Assembly (NCBI GenBank): GCA_051453625.1 | Contig: JBOZIK010000001.1 | Coordinates: 138,626,917 to 138,680,964 of the forward strand | Reading direction: 5' to 3' | DNA from: Welwitschia mirabilis | Taxonomy: Eukaryota > Gnetophyta > Gnetopsida > Welwitschiales | DNA: 54,048 nucleotides | Shown: positions 22,246 through 34,964 of the stretch, one piece after another | How positions within the stretch are numbered: position 1 is the stretch's first letter | Layout: each line of letters starts with the position of its first letter | Notes under the pieces: model-generated | Database searches by the model: none | Told to the model about the DNA's origin: nothing | The model's input: only the letters and a program-made list of their open reading frames with translations | Made by a program: the position numbers and the translations under genes

Positions 22246-24720
22246 TAAAATCAATTCTCTAACTTCTAGCCTAGTGCCTTCAATGGATTACAACATTTAG
22301 GTTAACTCCCATCTATACTAGTATGTGTTTTTACAAGTATTATGATTTATAGGTTTTTACTTAAGGACTTAAAGATTGCATAAATTCACATCACAACATT
22401 TCATGTGGTACCATGATTTGAGCCATATGGAACTTGGCATATGAAGAACCTAAGAAAAAACTTGGATTGTATTTTTAAATGGATTTCTCCTTTTTTTTAA
22501 AATTTAAAGTTAGTTCTTATGTTCTATGTCTATTTCAATCTCTTTTTCATTAATTTCTTCCTTCGACATTATTGATTTAAATTCTTCTCTTATTTTTATG
22601 CTAGTTTAGAAGTGTGTGTTTTATTATATTTTATCATAATTATTCCTGAGAAAAGAATGATACTAAAATCCTTCTATAACAAAGGCTATACTCTTTATTT
22701 GTAAAAGATAGCTATAATTAGCCTTTTTAGCATAGTTATTGGGAACAATGGCATGATATCTTTACAATATGCATACATGTCTTTTTTTCCCCCTACATCA
22801 TATATTTTAATGCTTTTCATTTTCTTGCAATTTTTAGTGATTGGTACTGCTCTGCTTCTAGTGATACCTAAACAACCTTGTTTTTTCTTTTACATTTCTA
22901 TATTTCTTTTAGTTTTTTTTTACTTTTTTGTGATTGATATTGGTCCTTTCTAATGATACCTAAACTAGTCTATTTTTCCATGTTCTTTTAGTTTTTTTAT
23001 GAACTTTTTAGCTCTAACCTGAAATATATTAGTATATTAATCTTTTTAGTTGTAGGGCTAACTTGCTTTTTAGGTTTTTTCTACTTAATTTTTCTTAAAT
23101 AAAGGATGAAGCACTAAAAATTAAGAAAATTGAGGAAGCTATGAATGTCAAAAAAAAAATAAAAGAATTCTCTTCTCTACCTTTTCATTTTTTACATTTT
23201 TTTATTATAGTATTTTTTTATTTTTATTAGTTTATATGTTATACTAAATTTTTTATTTTATTTTAATTTTTCTAAATTATTTTTCTAGTGTTTTTCTATG
23301 GTTCTCACCTTTTATTTGCACTGTTGTTTTTGTTTTATGCCATCTATTTTTTTAATTTTTACATGAGCCATTTTGTAAGACACGAAACATAATTCCTCTC
23401 TTTTTTTGAATCATTTGAGTTAAATAACTAATTCTGATAATTACAAGTGTTACTAGCATTTTGATGACCTTTTTTTTTCAAACTTGACTAAGACATCCAC
23501 CTTAGCACTCTTAATCTTTTCTACTATTAGAATCCCTTTAAAACTTTACATGGGTTAAAGATGTGATCCTTTTCATAAATTATGTGAAATACCTTTTAAA
23601 GTCTAAATAGATCCTATCCTTGAAAGTACATCTTTCTATTAGAATAGTAAAAATCCCTATAATTTTCCTAATTGCGTTCAACTTAAATAAATTGAATGAG
23701 ACTATCTTTGACCTAATAAAACTATAAGGGATTACCTTCAACCTAAATTCTTAGATATTTCTTTATTTTTTTCCAACCTCCTAGTTTACATAGACAAGAT
23801 TCTTACTAAGATAATTATAAATTTGTACATTTCATCATCCCTCATAATCCTCATCATCTTTCATCATCTTATTAGTTCCTTCACCTCCTAATCCATATCC
23901 TTCATTAATTAACCAAGACCTTTATCTTCTTTTTTGTATTCTTCATTTTTTGACCAATACCCTTTATTTCCTAATACTCAAAAATATTCTTTAAATTTCT
24001 TAGAGGATACCCTTAAAATATTCATGACAGCTTAGATAAAAATCAATAAATATTAATAGCATGACAACCAATAAATCTCTATCATCCTGCAAAGACTTGA
24101 GTAAAATATTCGACATTTAAATCAAACCACTACTACTTAAATATTTTATAGAATTAACCAACAAGAAGAGGATGATATATCTACATTTATTACACCAAAT
24201 CCTAGAAGTTTTAAAATGCTAGAAAGACATGATGATAGTTAGTTTAATGATACTCAAGTATTACCCTTTATAAAATGGAAATAAACCAATGAAAATATAA
24301 AGGATGAGTATTCACTAAAGGATGAAAAATTAATTCAAGAAAGTTAAACCTTTAAGAAGATTCATGCATTTGAGAATGATTTATTAATAAGTCTCATGAA
24401 AAGAAGAACATTATACTTATACTTAATTCATCATATATGGGACCTTTCCCTTTTTCTTAATATGTTCATGAAAGAAACATTTCTATTTCTTCATCTTTCG
24501 AGTTTGAACTTTAATGAAGAAGACACACCCTTATTGAAATTGGAATATCTTTTTAGTGATATTAAGCATGATGCTTTCAATAAAAATTTACCTTATTAAG
24601 TGGTTTCCAATTCATCTTATCTTTTCCTCAAGATAATATCTTACAAGAAATGTTAAAAAAGCATAAACAAGTTAAAGGATGAACTCTTTTTTACTTTGAA
24701 TTCATAAATCTTACTAATCA
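22246..24720 (+). other. Element B internal region, leader copy 2
   Basis: This is a diverged second copy of the leader. It includes a primer-site-like sequence at 22728-22744 (TAGCATAGTTATTGGGA) and, before it, a phrase (aagaatgatact) like the end of the B LTR near 19927. It could be an internal duplication or the remains of a second related element that inserted and lost its LTR. No coding domain is readable; the short frame at 24396-24599 has no family match I can see. Confidence 0.4.
22728..22744 (+). promoter_or_regulatory. Second Asp-tRNA-type primer-site-like sequence
   Basis: It matches the site at 19998-20014 at 12 of 17 positions, and both are followed by 'a(c/t)aatg.catagtatctttac'-like sequence. 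An element needs one such site, so the second marks a duplicated leader or a second element. Confidence 0.5.
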
Positions 24721-27030
24721 CACTAATGTTCTTTGAAACTTTATGAACTCTTGCATAAAAATCTATATATATTTTCTCCTTGTTCAAAATGTTTCACATA
24801 ATTTTAGTTCATCATCCAACCTATACTTTTATATCCATAAGACTTCATACATGCACAAAATTGGAAAACCTTTTGTTTGAAATTTTTAGTTTCTTTTTAT
24901 ATTTCGAGATTAGTGTTTTCTTTTAAATTTGACTTAGAATGAGTAGATTCATGCATATTGAAATCAATTTTACCTAATAATGTATATCTCATGGAAGCAC
25001 CTAAAAATTACCACTTATATCATCACCTAAACCCTTTTCATTTTAAAAACCCCAAATACAACCCTTAGCACAGAATAAGACATTACAATCTTAAACCTTA
25101 TCATCCATGTCTTCCATCATGGTATTACTTCATAAGGCTCATAGATCACCCACCTCACCCATCTTACTATGATTTCATAATACTTATTGATCCTGAGTAA
25201 TGGCCTTTTCATGATAAATAAGAATAAGAGATCTTTTTCATTCCATGGTTTTGGTTGAAATTAGGTGGATCCTAGCTTTTGAAGAGTAATCCATCTTTAC
25301 CTTTGAGTTTTTTTTTTTTTTTTTTTTTGTTTAAGGCTTGTATTCGTTTGATTTTTTTAATTTACAATTAAGAAAAGAAAAGGTGATTTTTCTACTTTGG
25401 TAATGTGTCTTTAATTTTTCTACTTTTATGATGTGTCTCTATTTCAAGCATTTATGGGGATAAAAAGTTTCTTAATTAGGCTAATAAACTAATGACCCCT
25501 CTTATATGCATAAAGAATGTATACGAGAATTAGAATTTAAAAAAAATAATATCTTTCTCCAAAAGCACATATTTATCTTCAATTGACTTTTATTAGGTTT
25601 AGTTAACTACATTGAGGCTATGGATACTTGTTGGTAATGCAACTCTAATGATTCATTTATGATATGTTCAACTACATTAGGGCTATAGATGCTTAGTAAT
25701 AATGCAGCACTCACTTCTTCATGTACAACATGTTTAACTCTATTGGAAAAGTTGCTATAACTATTAATGCTCAATATGATTAGATGTTTGAAGGATATTA
25801 CATATGATTGTAGAATAGTAAGATCAGAAAAGAAACTATGGTGGGATTAGAGACTTTATATTAATTGCTTGTTTTAACATTTGGTACTTAAGATCTTCTG
25901 CTACTCTTGATTTGAATAAATTTACTTATTAATGCATTGCCTTATTGTGACTTAGATCCATAACTAAATAAATTTTTTAGATCATTACTTTAGTTTCATA
26001 GTCTCACTTATTCATGGCATGCATAATAGAATATTAGTTACATTTTCATTGTCCTTAATTTTAGAATCTTATACTTCATGAGAAATCATATTTAAAGATA
26101 CATTTGTATTTGTTTAGATAAAATCTTTCCTTCCATGAATCACACTAGGATTAAGATAGTCTAAAATGTCATTGAGATGAAACAATCCTTAGTCTTTAAT
26201 TTACTTATTTTTTATTCATTCTAAGCCTCCCTATTATTTCATTAATTTATCCATCATGTTTTTGTAACCTCTTTATTCTTACCTATTCTCTATTATAAAC
26301 ATAAGATTCTCTACCATGGAAATCTAACATCATCAATTTTTCCTTGTTCATCTTATGTTTTCACACACAACCTATTCTTTAGATCCCTAATCATCTCATG
26401 TCATTGATAGGTCATTGTTTTTAAAAAAGTGTACTATAACTTGGTTTTCATCCACTTTTTAATCTCATGTAGATACCTTTTCCATCATCATCATTTTCAT
26501 CTTTTTCTTCATTTCTACATCTTCTACCTTATATCTTTTCATCATTCATTTCTATCCATTTCGTTTACAACAATCAAATGTGGAACCTTATCACTTAGTA
26601 AATTTTCATAAAATTTTCTTACACATCATTCATATTTTAGCATTTTCATTTTTTTGTCTTATGTATTATAGTTTTTGTTTTACATTATTTTACTTTTATT
26701 TTTTTTTTCCTTTTTATAGTTTTAATAAAAATCCATGTAATGAAAATCTTTCTTTTCAAAACTTTGACATGTTCTCAAAAGAAGTGTCTTAAATTTTTGT
26801 ATATTTTAAACTTCAAGGATAATTTTCAATTTTGGTTAGGGGATAAACATTCATTTTTCAAATAATTTTATTGATTTTAATACCTTATTTTTTAAAAGTT
26901 AATTAAATAGTTTTTAAAATTTATATCATTNNNNNNNNNNATTTCCATACTTAAACATTTTTCCTTAGAAATTTTCCAAGTTAAATCATTCCTTTATTGT
27001 GCCTGTTGTATAAAGTTTAGCAAAAGTCTA
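24721..27030 (+). other. Element B internal region, right part
   Basis: AT-rich, with no readable gypsy protease, RT or integrase block on either strand. A T run of about 20 bases lies at 25308-25328. A 10-N gap lies at 26931-26940. Short T-rich frames (26429-26792) code only for Phe/His/Ser-rich peptides and look like chance. Confidence 0.4.
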
Positions 27031-27038
27031 GTAAGGGG
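27031..27038 (+). promoter_or_regulatory. Short polypurine tract of element B
   Basis: GTAAGGGG lies directly before the TG that opens the 3' LTR. Second-strand synthesis in LTR elements starts from such a tract. Confidence 0.45.
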
Positions 27039-28367
27039 TGTGATAACATGTAAATATTGGCATTTAGACCAAGTACATTTGATTAATTTAGCTTATGTGA
27101 ATACATTAAAATAGTTGTTTTATCATAATTATGTCTTCAATCTATTTTATCATGATTTATAAACTTATACACTTTTCCATGACAATTTCAAATAATTTAC
27201 TGTATTATGAAGGACATACTCAAATATGAAGACCATTTAGTGGAAAATGCCTATGCCATTGTCTAGGTCATCATCACCACCAATTCTTTAAAGTAGAAGT
27301 AAAAGTTATATTCTACAAATATCATGGAAAATTAATCAAATGATAGTTGTGGATTTAATCATTTATCATAAATTAAAAAAACTAATGTCGTCAATGGCAC
27401 ATGGTAGTGGTACAAGCGACATGTGATAATGATATGGTATTGATGTTAGAGACACATGGTGATAGTATTAGTTGGTAGAGGAATCATGATCCAAAGCCAA
27501 GTATTAGGCTCATTATGATAACCTACACCTAATACAAGAAGATGAAGATTCTACCTAAGGATATATGATAGAACTTATAATTGCCACATATCACTACAAG
27601 TCAAAGGCTCCTAATCACCTTAATCCTATCCTTATCTATAAAAGGGATCAAGACCTAATTTGTAAACATCTTTTATTAGAAAACATAGTTAGAATCCTTA
27701 GAGTATCATTGTCAACATGACTTTTTAAGCACCTCCTTTGAGAGTGGACTTATTCTAAGGTAGTCTAATGAGTCTGTATTAACTTCATCTATTTCCTTCA
27801 TTGTAATGTGAATTATTATTTTAATGAAATATTAGTTATTTATTTTTTATTTTGAGCTATAAATATCCTCATACTTTTATTGATTAAGTTAAACCACGTT
27901 GTTGAGTTCTTTCAGTAACTAAGTGACTTCTTTAAGTTTACTTTTTGCCTATAGTTGTTATGGTTTGATGGATCTTAAGCATAGTAGTTGTTACCTTCCA
28001 TGCTTATGAAGGGCTATTAAGAATCAAAGTCACTATTAAATTCATTAACACTCATATGATGAATGAGATTATGTTACCATGATCCCATCCATCACAACTT
28101 GATAATTTAAGCTTTATTCTAAGAAGTTATAGGATATTGTTGAAGCGTAAGTGTGTTGTTAGAAGATTTGAGCTAGACATTTAGAGCTAGTTCATTTTCC
28201 TACTTTCTTGACCAAGTTTAACTATTCATCTTAATCTTCATTTTTAGTTTTATTTTGAATCATTAGATTTTAGAGAAGTTTATGTAGCCTTTTTTTATGG
28301 AGGAATGATACTTGGTACTTACCTAGTTTATTGAAGTTTACCTTTAGTACTATAAATGATTTTAACA
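27039..28367 (+). repeat. 3' LTR of element B
   Basis: It starts TGTGATAACATG and ends TTTAACA. It is about 1.33 kb and uninterrupted, so it gives the layout of the split 5' LTR. A good TATA box (TATAAAAGG) lies at 27637-27645, roughly 600 bases in, which places the start of transcription near 27670. Confidence 0.7.
27637..27645 (+). promoter_or_regulatory. TATA box in the 3' LTR of B
   Basis: The site reads TATAAAAGG. It lies in the middle of the LTR where the promoter is expected. Confidence 0.6.
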
Positions 28368-29679
28368 AATAAGAACCTAGGATTAACTTTGTTATTTCTT
28401 TTCTTAAATAACAAATAAGCCACTCTTAGAATATGCTAAAATAGATAATTCACTTATTATTCAAAAATAAGGTCTTAATAAGGAGGCATAAATTATGCTT
28501 TATCATATAAAACTTAATACAAATTATATAAAATAAAGTTAGAATACAAATGATATAAAATAAAATTAGATTACTTATTATACATCTTAGACTTTTATAT
28601 TATTATCATAATTTTTAATATATTTTCTATAATTAATTAGATAATTGTTAACCTTTTAAAAGGTTTTATGATTAAAAATTAATAACTAGTTATTTATAAG
28701 GGTAAAAATAAACTAATAACTTCCAAAAATTAACTCTATCAAATTCAAGTACCTATAAATACATCTTATAGGATCATACATTAAGTGTAAAAACTATATA
28801 AATTTTTATAATTATTATCAAACCATATTATACTAAAAAGGTGATAACTTTGAAACTACTTTAAATTTTTAAATGATTCAAGATTATTTGAAAAGCTTCT
28901 TCCGTTTCCTACAATCTAGATTAGTAAGTCTCTAAAAATGACTTAGTATTAATTCTATAATCTAAGATTTAATGCTTACTTTTTTAAAGTAATAATTAAT
29001 TAGTTATGATTTCGCTAAATTATGTTATCAATTTCCAATAAAAAAAGAACTTTATTTAAAATAAAATATAAATTCCAATATTTAAATATAAGCAACTATT
29101 GTTGATAAAATTTAATGCAAATATCTAATGTAATTAGTCTACATAATATACAAAATAAATTTTAACTAATAAAAATCTAGATTAATTATTTAAAAAATCA
29201 ATTCACAAGATTAAGTTAAAATAGATAACTTTAGTAATCCTTAGGATTTACATGAAGGACTTCTCAGCATAAGTGGGATTGAGGATCAAATAATCCATTC
29301 TATAATAGTATTCTAATGCATATATGATATATGGTGTGACTTTTAAAATTAATTAACAATGTAGACAAAACATGATTATTCCAATATTATAGTAAATCCC
29401 CTTATCACTTGGCCAAATTATTAATTTGTAACCCCATCACCCAAGCATGTAAATAGATCCTTCAAATCTCTTAATCATGTTTGTTTAAACCAAATGGAAA
29501 GAACAATCTCAATTAAATAAAATTTATAATAATCTTATGCAATGACCTAATCTAATACTCTTGTAATGCAATAGATTTCCTTAAGAAAATAGATATCGTA
29601 GGAATATAATAAGTAGAGGGAACTTGAAAAAGTAATGATTAAAGGCCCTTACTTGATGAATATTAATTTGATTAATTCC

Positions 29680-29775
29680 TAAGCTTTAAGATCCAAGATC
29701 CAAGTCCTAATTTCTAAGCTTTAAGCTTCAAGCTCCAAGCTCTGAGATCTAGGATCCAAGCTTTAAGCTTCACAC
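29680..29775. repeat. Cluster of AAGCTT / CCAAG-type short repeats
   Basis: Units like AAGCTTTAAG, AAGCTTCAAG, CTCCAAG and GATCCAAG follow one another with a period of roughly 7-10 bases. It is a worn short tandem repeat just downstream of the minus-strand TATA box at 29887-29901, so it would fall in the transcribed leader of C. Confidence 0.55.
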
Positions 29776-29886
29776 TTAAAAGGAAGAGGATGAGAAGATA
29801 ATAGAAGAAGATGAAAAGGTAAGAAGAGCATTTGATATCATGAACTTGCCTAAAGATGAAAATTTGGTTTTTAAGAAAGGTAAGGT

Positions 29887-29901
29887 CTCTATTTATAGAA
29901 A
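29887..29901 (-). promoter_or_regulatory. TATA box of the probable chromovirus LTR
   Basis: The minus strand reads TTTCTATAAATAGAG, a strong plant TATA box, in the expected orientation for element C. Confidence 0.45.
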
Positions 29902-31189
29902 ATAACAAAGTAAAAGTGGTCAGACTAATTAGTTAAAGACCCCACACCATTTTTACATTAAAGTGGATGGGGATTAATCACATTAAATTAGATAAGATGG
30001 GCTACATTAAATTGGATAAGATTAATCAATGACAAGTTAGTTAAGCTTTAGTGATAAGTGACATTTATGTATGAATTATAAAAAGACATCATATCTATTA
30101 TTTATGCACATAACTAAGGAAAGTAATTATCTTACTTTAATTATCAAGGTTAATTATAAATATCATATCCTCATGCTAGCTCCTTTGTAATCCTTAATAG
30201 GCTTATAACCATATTTAGTTAACTTAAAAACATGCATTGAATAATGTGTAATATGCATTAAACTAATAAATCTTTTTCTATGCACAAATTTCAAAATTTC
30301 CATGTGTCATAATGAAACAAAATTTTTTAATACCATTGAATTAAAAAATTAAATATTTTAAATCAAATACCTTTACAAATATTAATAAGGATAAAATTCA
30401 TGGTATAGTTACATCTACTCATTTATCCTACTTAAGTTTTACATAAACATACATGCACTTATTCACATTCTCATCAATTTTATAATACATCATATCTATC
30501 AACACAAAACACAAGAAAGAAAATGGCATGATATAATGTAGTATACTTAAACTTTTAGCCACTTCTTTTACCAACTACAATCATTTAATTTTACTAAGAA
30601 AGTTTACATTTTTAACTTGGATAAGATACATAAATAAATGGATAATATAAATATTTAACATGTTATTAGTATTTTATACCTTTTTTAAAAATCCTAAATT
30701 TAATAATTTTACCATCTAAATTGGATTCCTTTACATAAATGGAATTATATAATTTTAACATTTGGATAGATTATTTAGTTTAATCATAAATTATCAAAAC
30801 TATGAAAACCATACAAAAATCAATATTAATTACTCTAAATATCATATAAGAATTTAGAATTCAAAATTAGACATCATTCATTATAAAAATAAATATTAGT
30901 TTCTATAAAGTCTCTAATTAACGAAGGGTTTCATATTAAAACTGAAATACCAAAAAGTGTTGTATAATTAGGAGATTAAAATGTGTAATATTTAAATAAT
31001 TAAAGGTTATAGAATGTGGAGGTCATGCTGGCCTTAAGGATTAGTCCATTTTCAAAAGAAAGGAAATTAGAATGAATACATAATATAAGCTTATAATAGA
31101 AAATAGACTCTCTACTCCTATGAATCGAGATACATAAGAAGTCTGAGAATCTATAACTAAATATTATGTTATTTAAAGAGATATTGTTA

Positions 31190-31740
31190 TTTATTTTTCA
31201 TTGTTTTTTCTAGCTCCCAAGTAGCTTCATCAAGACTATGATTACTCCACTTTATCTTTACTTAATGGATCACCTTGTTCTTCAAAGTCATAGCTCACTA
31301 GTCTAACATTAATTTAAGATCCTCTATGAGCTTAGGGTTTAGGGTTTAAGAGATAAAAAATTGGGTTCCACCTAAATATGAAACTAATTTAACACATGAT
31401 AGGTATCAAAATATACTTTCTTAACATGTTATATGTAAAATTCTATGCATGTGTATTAATTGAAAAGGTAAAGCAAGCTTATACGCCATAGGTCTAATAT
31501 GTTATAGTATCTCAAATGATCTAATAAATCTAGGTGCTAATTTTGATTTCTTAACTCTTTTTATGACTAATTTAATTGGTGATGTTTTATGAAATATATA
31601 ATCACCAACTTATAATTCAAGACCTATTCTTCATTGATCCACATGCATATTTTATTTTTCTAATACTTCTTTAAGCTTATTCTTAAGGGTTCTCATTCTA
31701 TTTTTTATTTCATATAATATTTTTGGTTTTATAGCCAATA
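31190..31740 (-). pseudogene. Gypsy integrase C-terminus with chromodomain (element C)
   Basis: In chromoviruses a chromodomain on the end of integrase steers insertion to marked chromatin. On the minus strand GDYIFHKTSPIK at about 31606-31567 is followed by RVKKSKLAPRFIRSFEIL, then RPMAYKLALPFQL and HMHRILHI, the usual integrase tail. At 31252-31209 WSNHSLDEATWELE is a clear chromodomain signature (W.....EATWE.E). Several stops break it. The catalytic core would lie to the right, but the sequence there changes at about 31750-31850, so the element is cut off. Confidence 0.75.
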
Positions 31741-31849
31741 TTTTATTAGGTTCTATTTATGTAGTTGATATAGTACATATTTATGCCAATTTTATGTCCT
31801 TAAACAAATTCTAAAAATCACCAAAATATATATTACATAACACAACACA

Positions 31850-33440
31850 CTAATATAGATGGAAGTGGACCTGAATGACATAATTCTATTAAAGGCATAG
31901 GTGAGAAGAAAGAGAATTGATTTTAAATGAAATATTTATTCACTTTCTAGGTAGAAAAACATAATAATGCAAAGTAAATAATGTAAGTAAATACACTATG
32001 CAAATGAGATGTAAGACTAATTTAAATGCAACATTTACTTGATTACCAATTCCATTTGTCATAAGGATCAGCCTATATAATCTAAATCAATCAAGGAAAG
32101 CTTTTAATAGACTAAAACCAATCTAAGCTATTAGGTGCATCAAACAGAATATGAAAACAATGCAAAATTAATCTAAAAAATGAAATGCAATGCATCTAAA
32201 CTAATAATATCAACCTTAATAAAGGTTGCTCTCATGACCTATATCATAGATGAAGCTGCCATGGAATCATAAGCAACATTAACCATAAGGGATATGCNNN
32301 NNNNNNNNNNNNNNNNNNNNNNNNNNNNNNNNNNNNNNNNNNNNNNNNNNNNNNNNNNNNNNNNNNNNNNNNNNNNNNNNNNNNNNNNNNNNNNNNNNNN
32401 NNNNNNNNNNNNNNNNNNNNNNNNNNNNNNNNNNNNNNNNNNNNNNNNNNNNNNNNNNNNNNNNNNNNNNNNNNNNNNNNNNNNNNNNNNNNNNNNNNNN
32501 NNNNNNNNNNNNNNNNNNNNNNNNNNNNNNNNNNNNNNNNNNNNNNNNNNNNNNNNNNNNNNNNNNNNNNNNNNNNNNNNNNNNNNNNNNNNNNNNNNNN
32601 NNNNNNNNNNNNNNNNNNNNNNNNNNNNNNNNNNNNNNNNNNNNNNNNNNNNNNNNNNNNNNNNNNNNNNNNNNNNNNNNNNNNNNNNNNNNNNNNNNNN
32701 NNNNNNNNNNNNNNNNNNNNNNNNNNNNNNNNNNNNNNNNNNNTAAATTTTTAATTATATTTGAACCAACATCCATATTAGAAAGTTATAGCATCTCAAT
32801 GAAGGATACACAACCCAACAATAAGGAAGATGTCTCTCTACAATAATAAAGGATGGATCTCTCGTCTTTTAATTTCTTATCATGAGAATTTTGGGTGTCA
32901 AAGTAGATAAAATTAGAGTTGAGGAATAAGGATGTATTTATTACAAACAAAGACTCTTTAAACATCAAATACTAATAGAGATAGTAAAACCCTAATAGCC
33001 ATGCATGAAGGTATAAGACACATGGTAAAATTTTAATGAAGTTTGATAAAGTATTATATTTACGTGTCATCCTACTGGTCATTTAAACATCACAAGGCAT
33101 GATGTGATATCATACAGGATCCACATTAGTTGCCAAATTAGTGTAGTAAGTGTCATACTTACCATAACTTCTTTTGTCATCTGTACTATCATCTAGACAA
33201 TAATGTGAATGATTTGTATTAGATCAGCCCATTTGATTATGGGATTTCTACTTCAAATAGGAAGTATTGCAATTTACTTTAAATGCTGTCAAATGTAGTA
33301 AAGATTGCATGTTTTTGTGATATTTGTCTTAGCTCTCCACTATTATCAAGACTTAGCATAAACTTATTTAATTTTCCAAAAAACTACTCAAAATACCCTA
33401 TCAAATACATACAATTTAGTAGTCCAACATTATGTTTTAA
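31850..33440 (-). repeat. Athila/Tat-type LTR, related to the LTR of G
   Basis: It includes the phrase AATGAAATGCAATGCAT near 32190 and blocks near 32780-32920 that line up with 1560-1700. No primer site is seen at its left end, so on the minus strand it would be a 3' LTR, perhaps that of element D. A 446-N gap (32298-32743) hides much of it. Boundaries are estimates. Confidence 0.4.
33275..33440. repeat. Direct repeat, copy 1 (partner 34965-35125)
   Basis: The two copies share long blocks such as 'aagattgcatgtttttatgatatt' with few changes and end in a similar way. They flank the copia RT fragment. Confidence 0.7.
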
Positions 33441-33699
33441 CCATACTTTGATATGATAATTTACTACTAAGACTTCTTATGAACTATAATATGATAAAAA
33501 TCTTTTTTGAATAATAAAAACTGGCTTCAAAAATTTGTTTTCAAGGCTAATTAATATATTTTTCTTAGATATTCTATGGTTATTAAGGCATTTAGAGTTT
33601 ATAAAATATGATCTCTAATAATAAGAAAAATAATAAATTTAAAAATTGATGATGCTCATTTATGAACTTCTTCTTATATATAGGGTGATGAGGATAATA

Positions 33700-34850
33700 A
33701 ACAAAATTGCACCACACTAAAGTACAACCATTGTCAACATCAAGATAAGCACATAAAAGCCTTTTAAAATGAGTAGGTTAAAAAAATTCATTATTCTAGC
33801 AACTTCACTAAGATCCTTTATAGTGATGTGAAAACAAGGAAATCAATATGTGAATTTTATGTAGATGATACTTACATATATTAAATGGAGTCCAAAGGTT
33901 TCAAATATGTTAATGATGATGAAATATAGATGTTAGCTATATAAGAGGGGCTAATCCAATTTTAGAAATGTGATGTGTGGAAACTAGTATATAGAACTTC
34001 AAACCATTAAATTAGATGGAGAAAATGGATGTTCATAAATAAGACAAATGATAATGAAAATATGGTTAAAAATAAAGCTTATCTTGTTATAAAAGAATAC
34101 AACCAATAAGAAATAATTAACTTTAAGAAAACCTTTGCGTTTATTACTCTAATATAATCAATTAGAATGTGAATAGTATATATATGTTTCAAAAGATTTA
34201 TCTTACATCAAATAGATTTTAAAAGTGCATTTTTGAATGGATTTATCTAAGAAGAGGCATATATCAAATAATGTAAAGACCCTATTGATTCATATAGAAG
34301 TGATTACATGTACAAGTTAAAGATGGATCTTTATGATTTTAAATAAGAACCCTAAGAATGATATAAAGATATCTCCAAATATCTCATTAATAATGAATTT
34401 AAAAGAGGTATATAAAATGTAATATTATTTATTAATGCTATCAAAACTAATTTCATTACTTTTTAAATTTATATGAATGATATCATCTTTGATGTGATTA
34501 ATAATTCTTTATGATGAAAATTTGCTAAACTTGTGTAAGATGAATTTGGAATGAACATGACTACTAAGAGAAACAACTTCATTGGATTGTAATTTGCATA
34601 ATATAAAGAAGGTATATTCATTCTACAATTAAAATATACTAATAAGTTACTATTAAAATACAATTTGTAAGATGTGGAGTTCTAAGAAAGATCTATAAGG
34701 TTACTTACAAAACTATATAAGTATGTTCACAATAAAATATGGATCAAATGACACATAGAGATATAATCGATAGTTTACTTTATCTTTCTAACTCTAAACT
34801 TGAAATAATATCTAGAATAAACAATGTTATTATTTCCAAAATTAGTTCAA
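33700..34850 (+). pseudogene. Copia reverse transcriptase fragment (plus strand)
   Basis: Copia RT makes element DNA from RNA. In order: an EGLIQF-like block and CDVWKLV (33972-33989); a KWMFINK part; NKAYLVIKEYNQ; FKSAFLNGFI (34215-34246); YMYKLKMDLYDFK; EFKRG near 34397; IYMNDIIFDV (34467-34496), where the family has Y(V/M)DD; KFAKLV.DEFGMNM; and DIIDSLLYLSNSKLEII (about 34757-34808), which fits 'MIGSLLYL..SRPDI'. The second Asp motif reads YMND, so one catalytic Asp is lost. At least six stops are present. No LTR or gag of this element is nearby; a 100-N gap follows at 34857. Confidence 0.8.
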
Positions 34851-34964
34851 GAAATTNNNNNNNNNNNNNNNNNNNNNNNNNNNNNNNNNNNNNNNNNNNN
34901 NNNNNNNNNNNNNNNNNNNNNNNNNNNNNNNNNNNNNNNNNNNNNNNNNNNNNNNNGATAATTT

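Larger units (their letters stand above)
8288..28367 (+). mobile_element. Gypsy-type LTR element B, split by copia element A
   Basis: The 3' LTR is 27039-28367. The matching 5' LTR is in two parts, 8288-8545 and 18641-19992, with element A in between. Right after the 5' LTR is an Asp-tRNA-type primer site (19998-20014), and right before the 3' LTR is GTAAGGGG (27031-27038), a short purine tract. The internal part, about 7 kb, shows no readable gag, protease, RT or integrase, so B is either a large non-autonomous derivative or decayed beyond recognition by eye. The two LTRs differ at many positions, so the insertion is old. Ends are known to within a few bases on the right and about ten on the left. 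Confidence 0.7.
28368..31180 (-). other. AT-rich stretch, probably holding the 3' LTR of chromovirus C
   Basis: The chromodomain at 31190-31260 is the end of a minus-strand pol, so its 3' LTR should follow to the left. A minus-strand TATA box (TTTCTATAAATAGAG, 29901-29887) supports this. I cannot fix LTR ends, and no second copy is in the window. No coding frame stands out. The left part may be plain flank of element B. Confidence 0.35.

Noticed and set aside
22753-22953. A strongly hydrophobic 66-residue frame after the second primer-like site
   Set aside because: T-rich leader sequence; the matching place in leader copy 1 is not open.
26429-26792. Two overlapping Phe/His/Ser-rich plus-strand frames
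   Set aside because: T-rich low-complexity sequence with no start context or domain.
31332-31348. Two plant-telomere-like units (TTTAGGG)
   Set aside because: Only two units, inside the decayed integrase-chromodomain region; no array, so chance or a common short motif.
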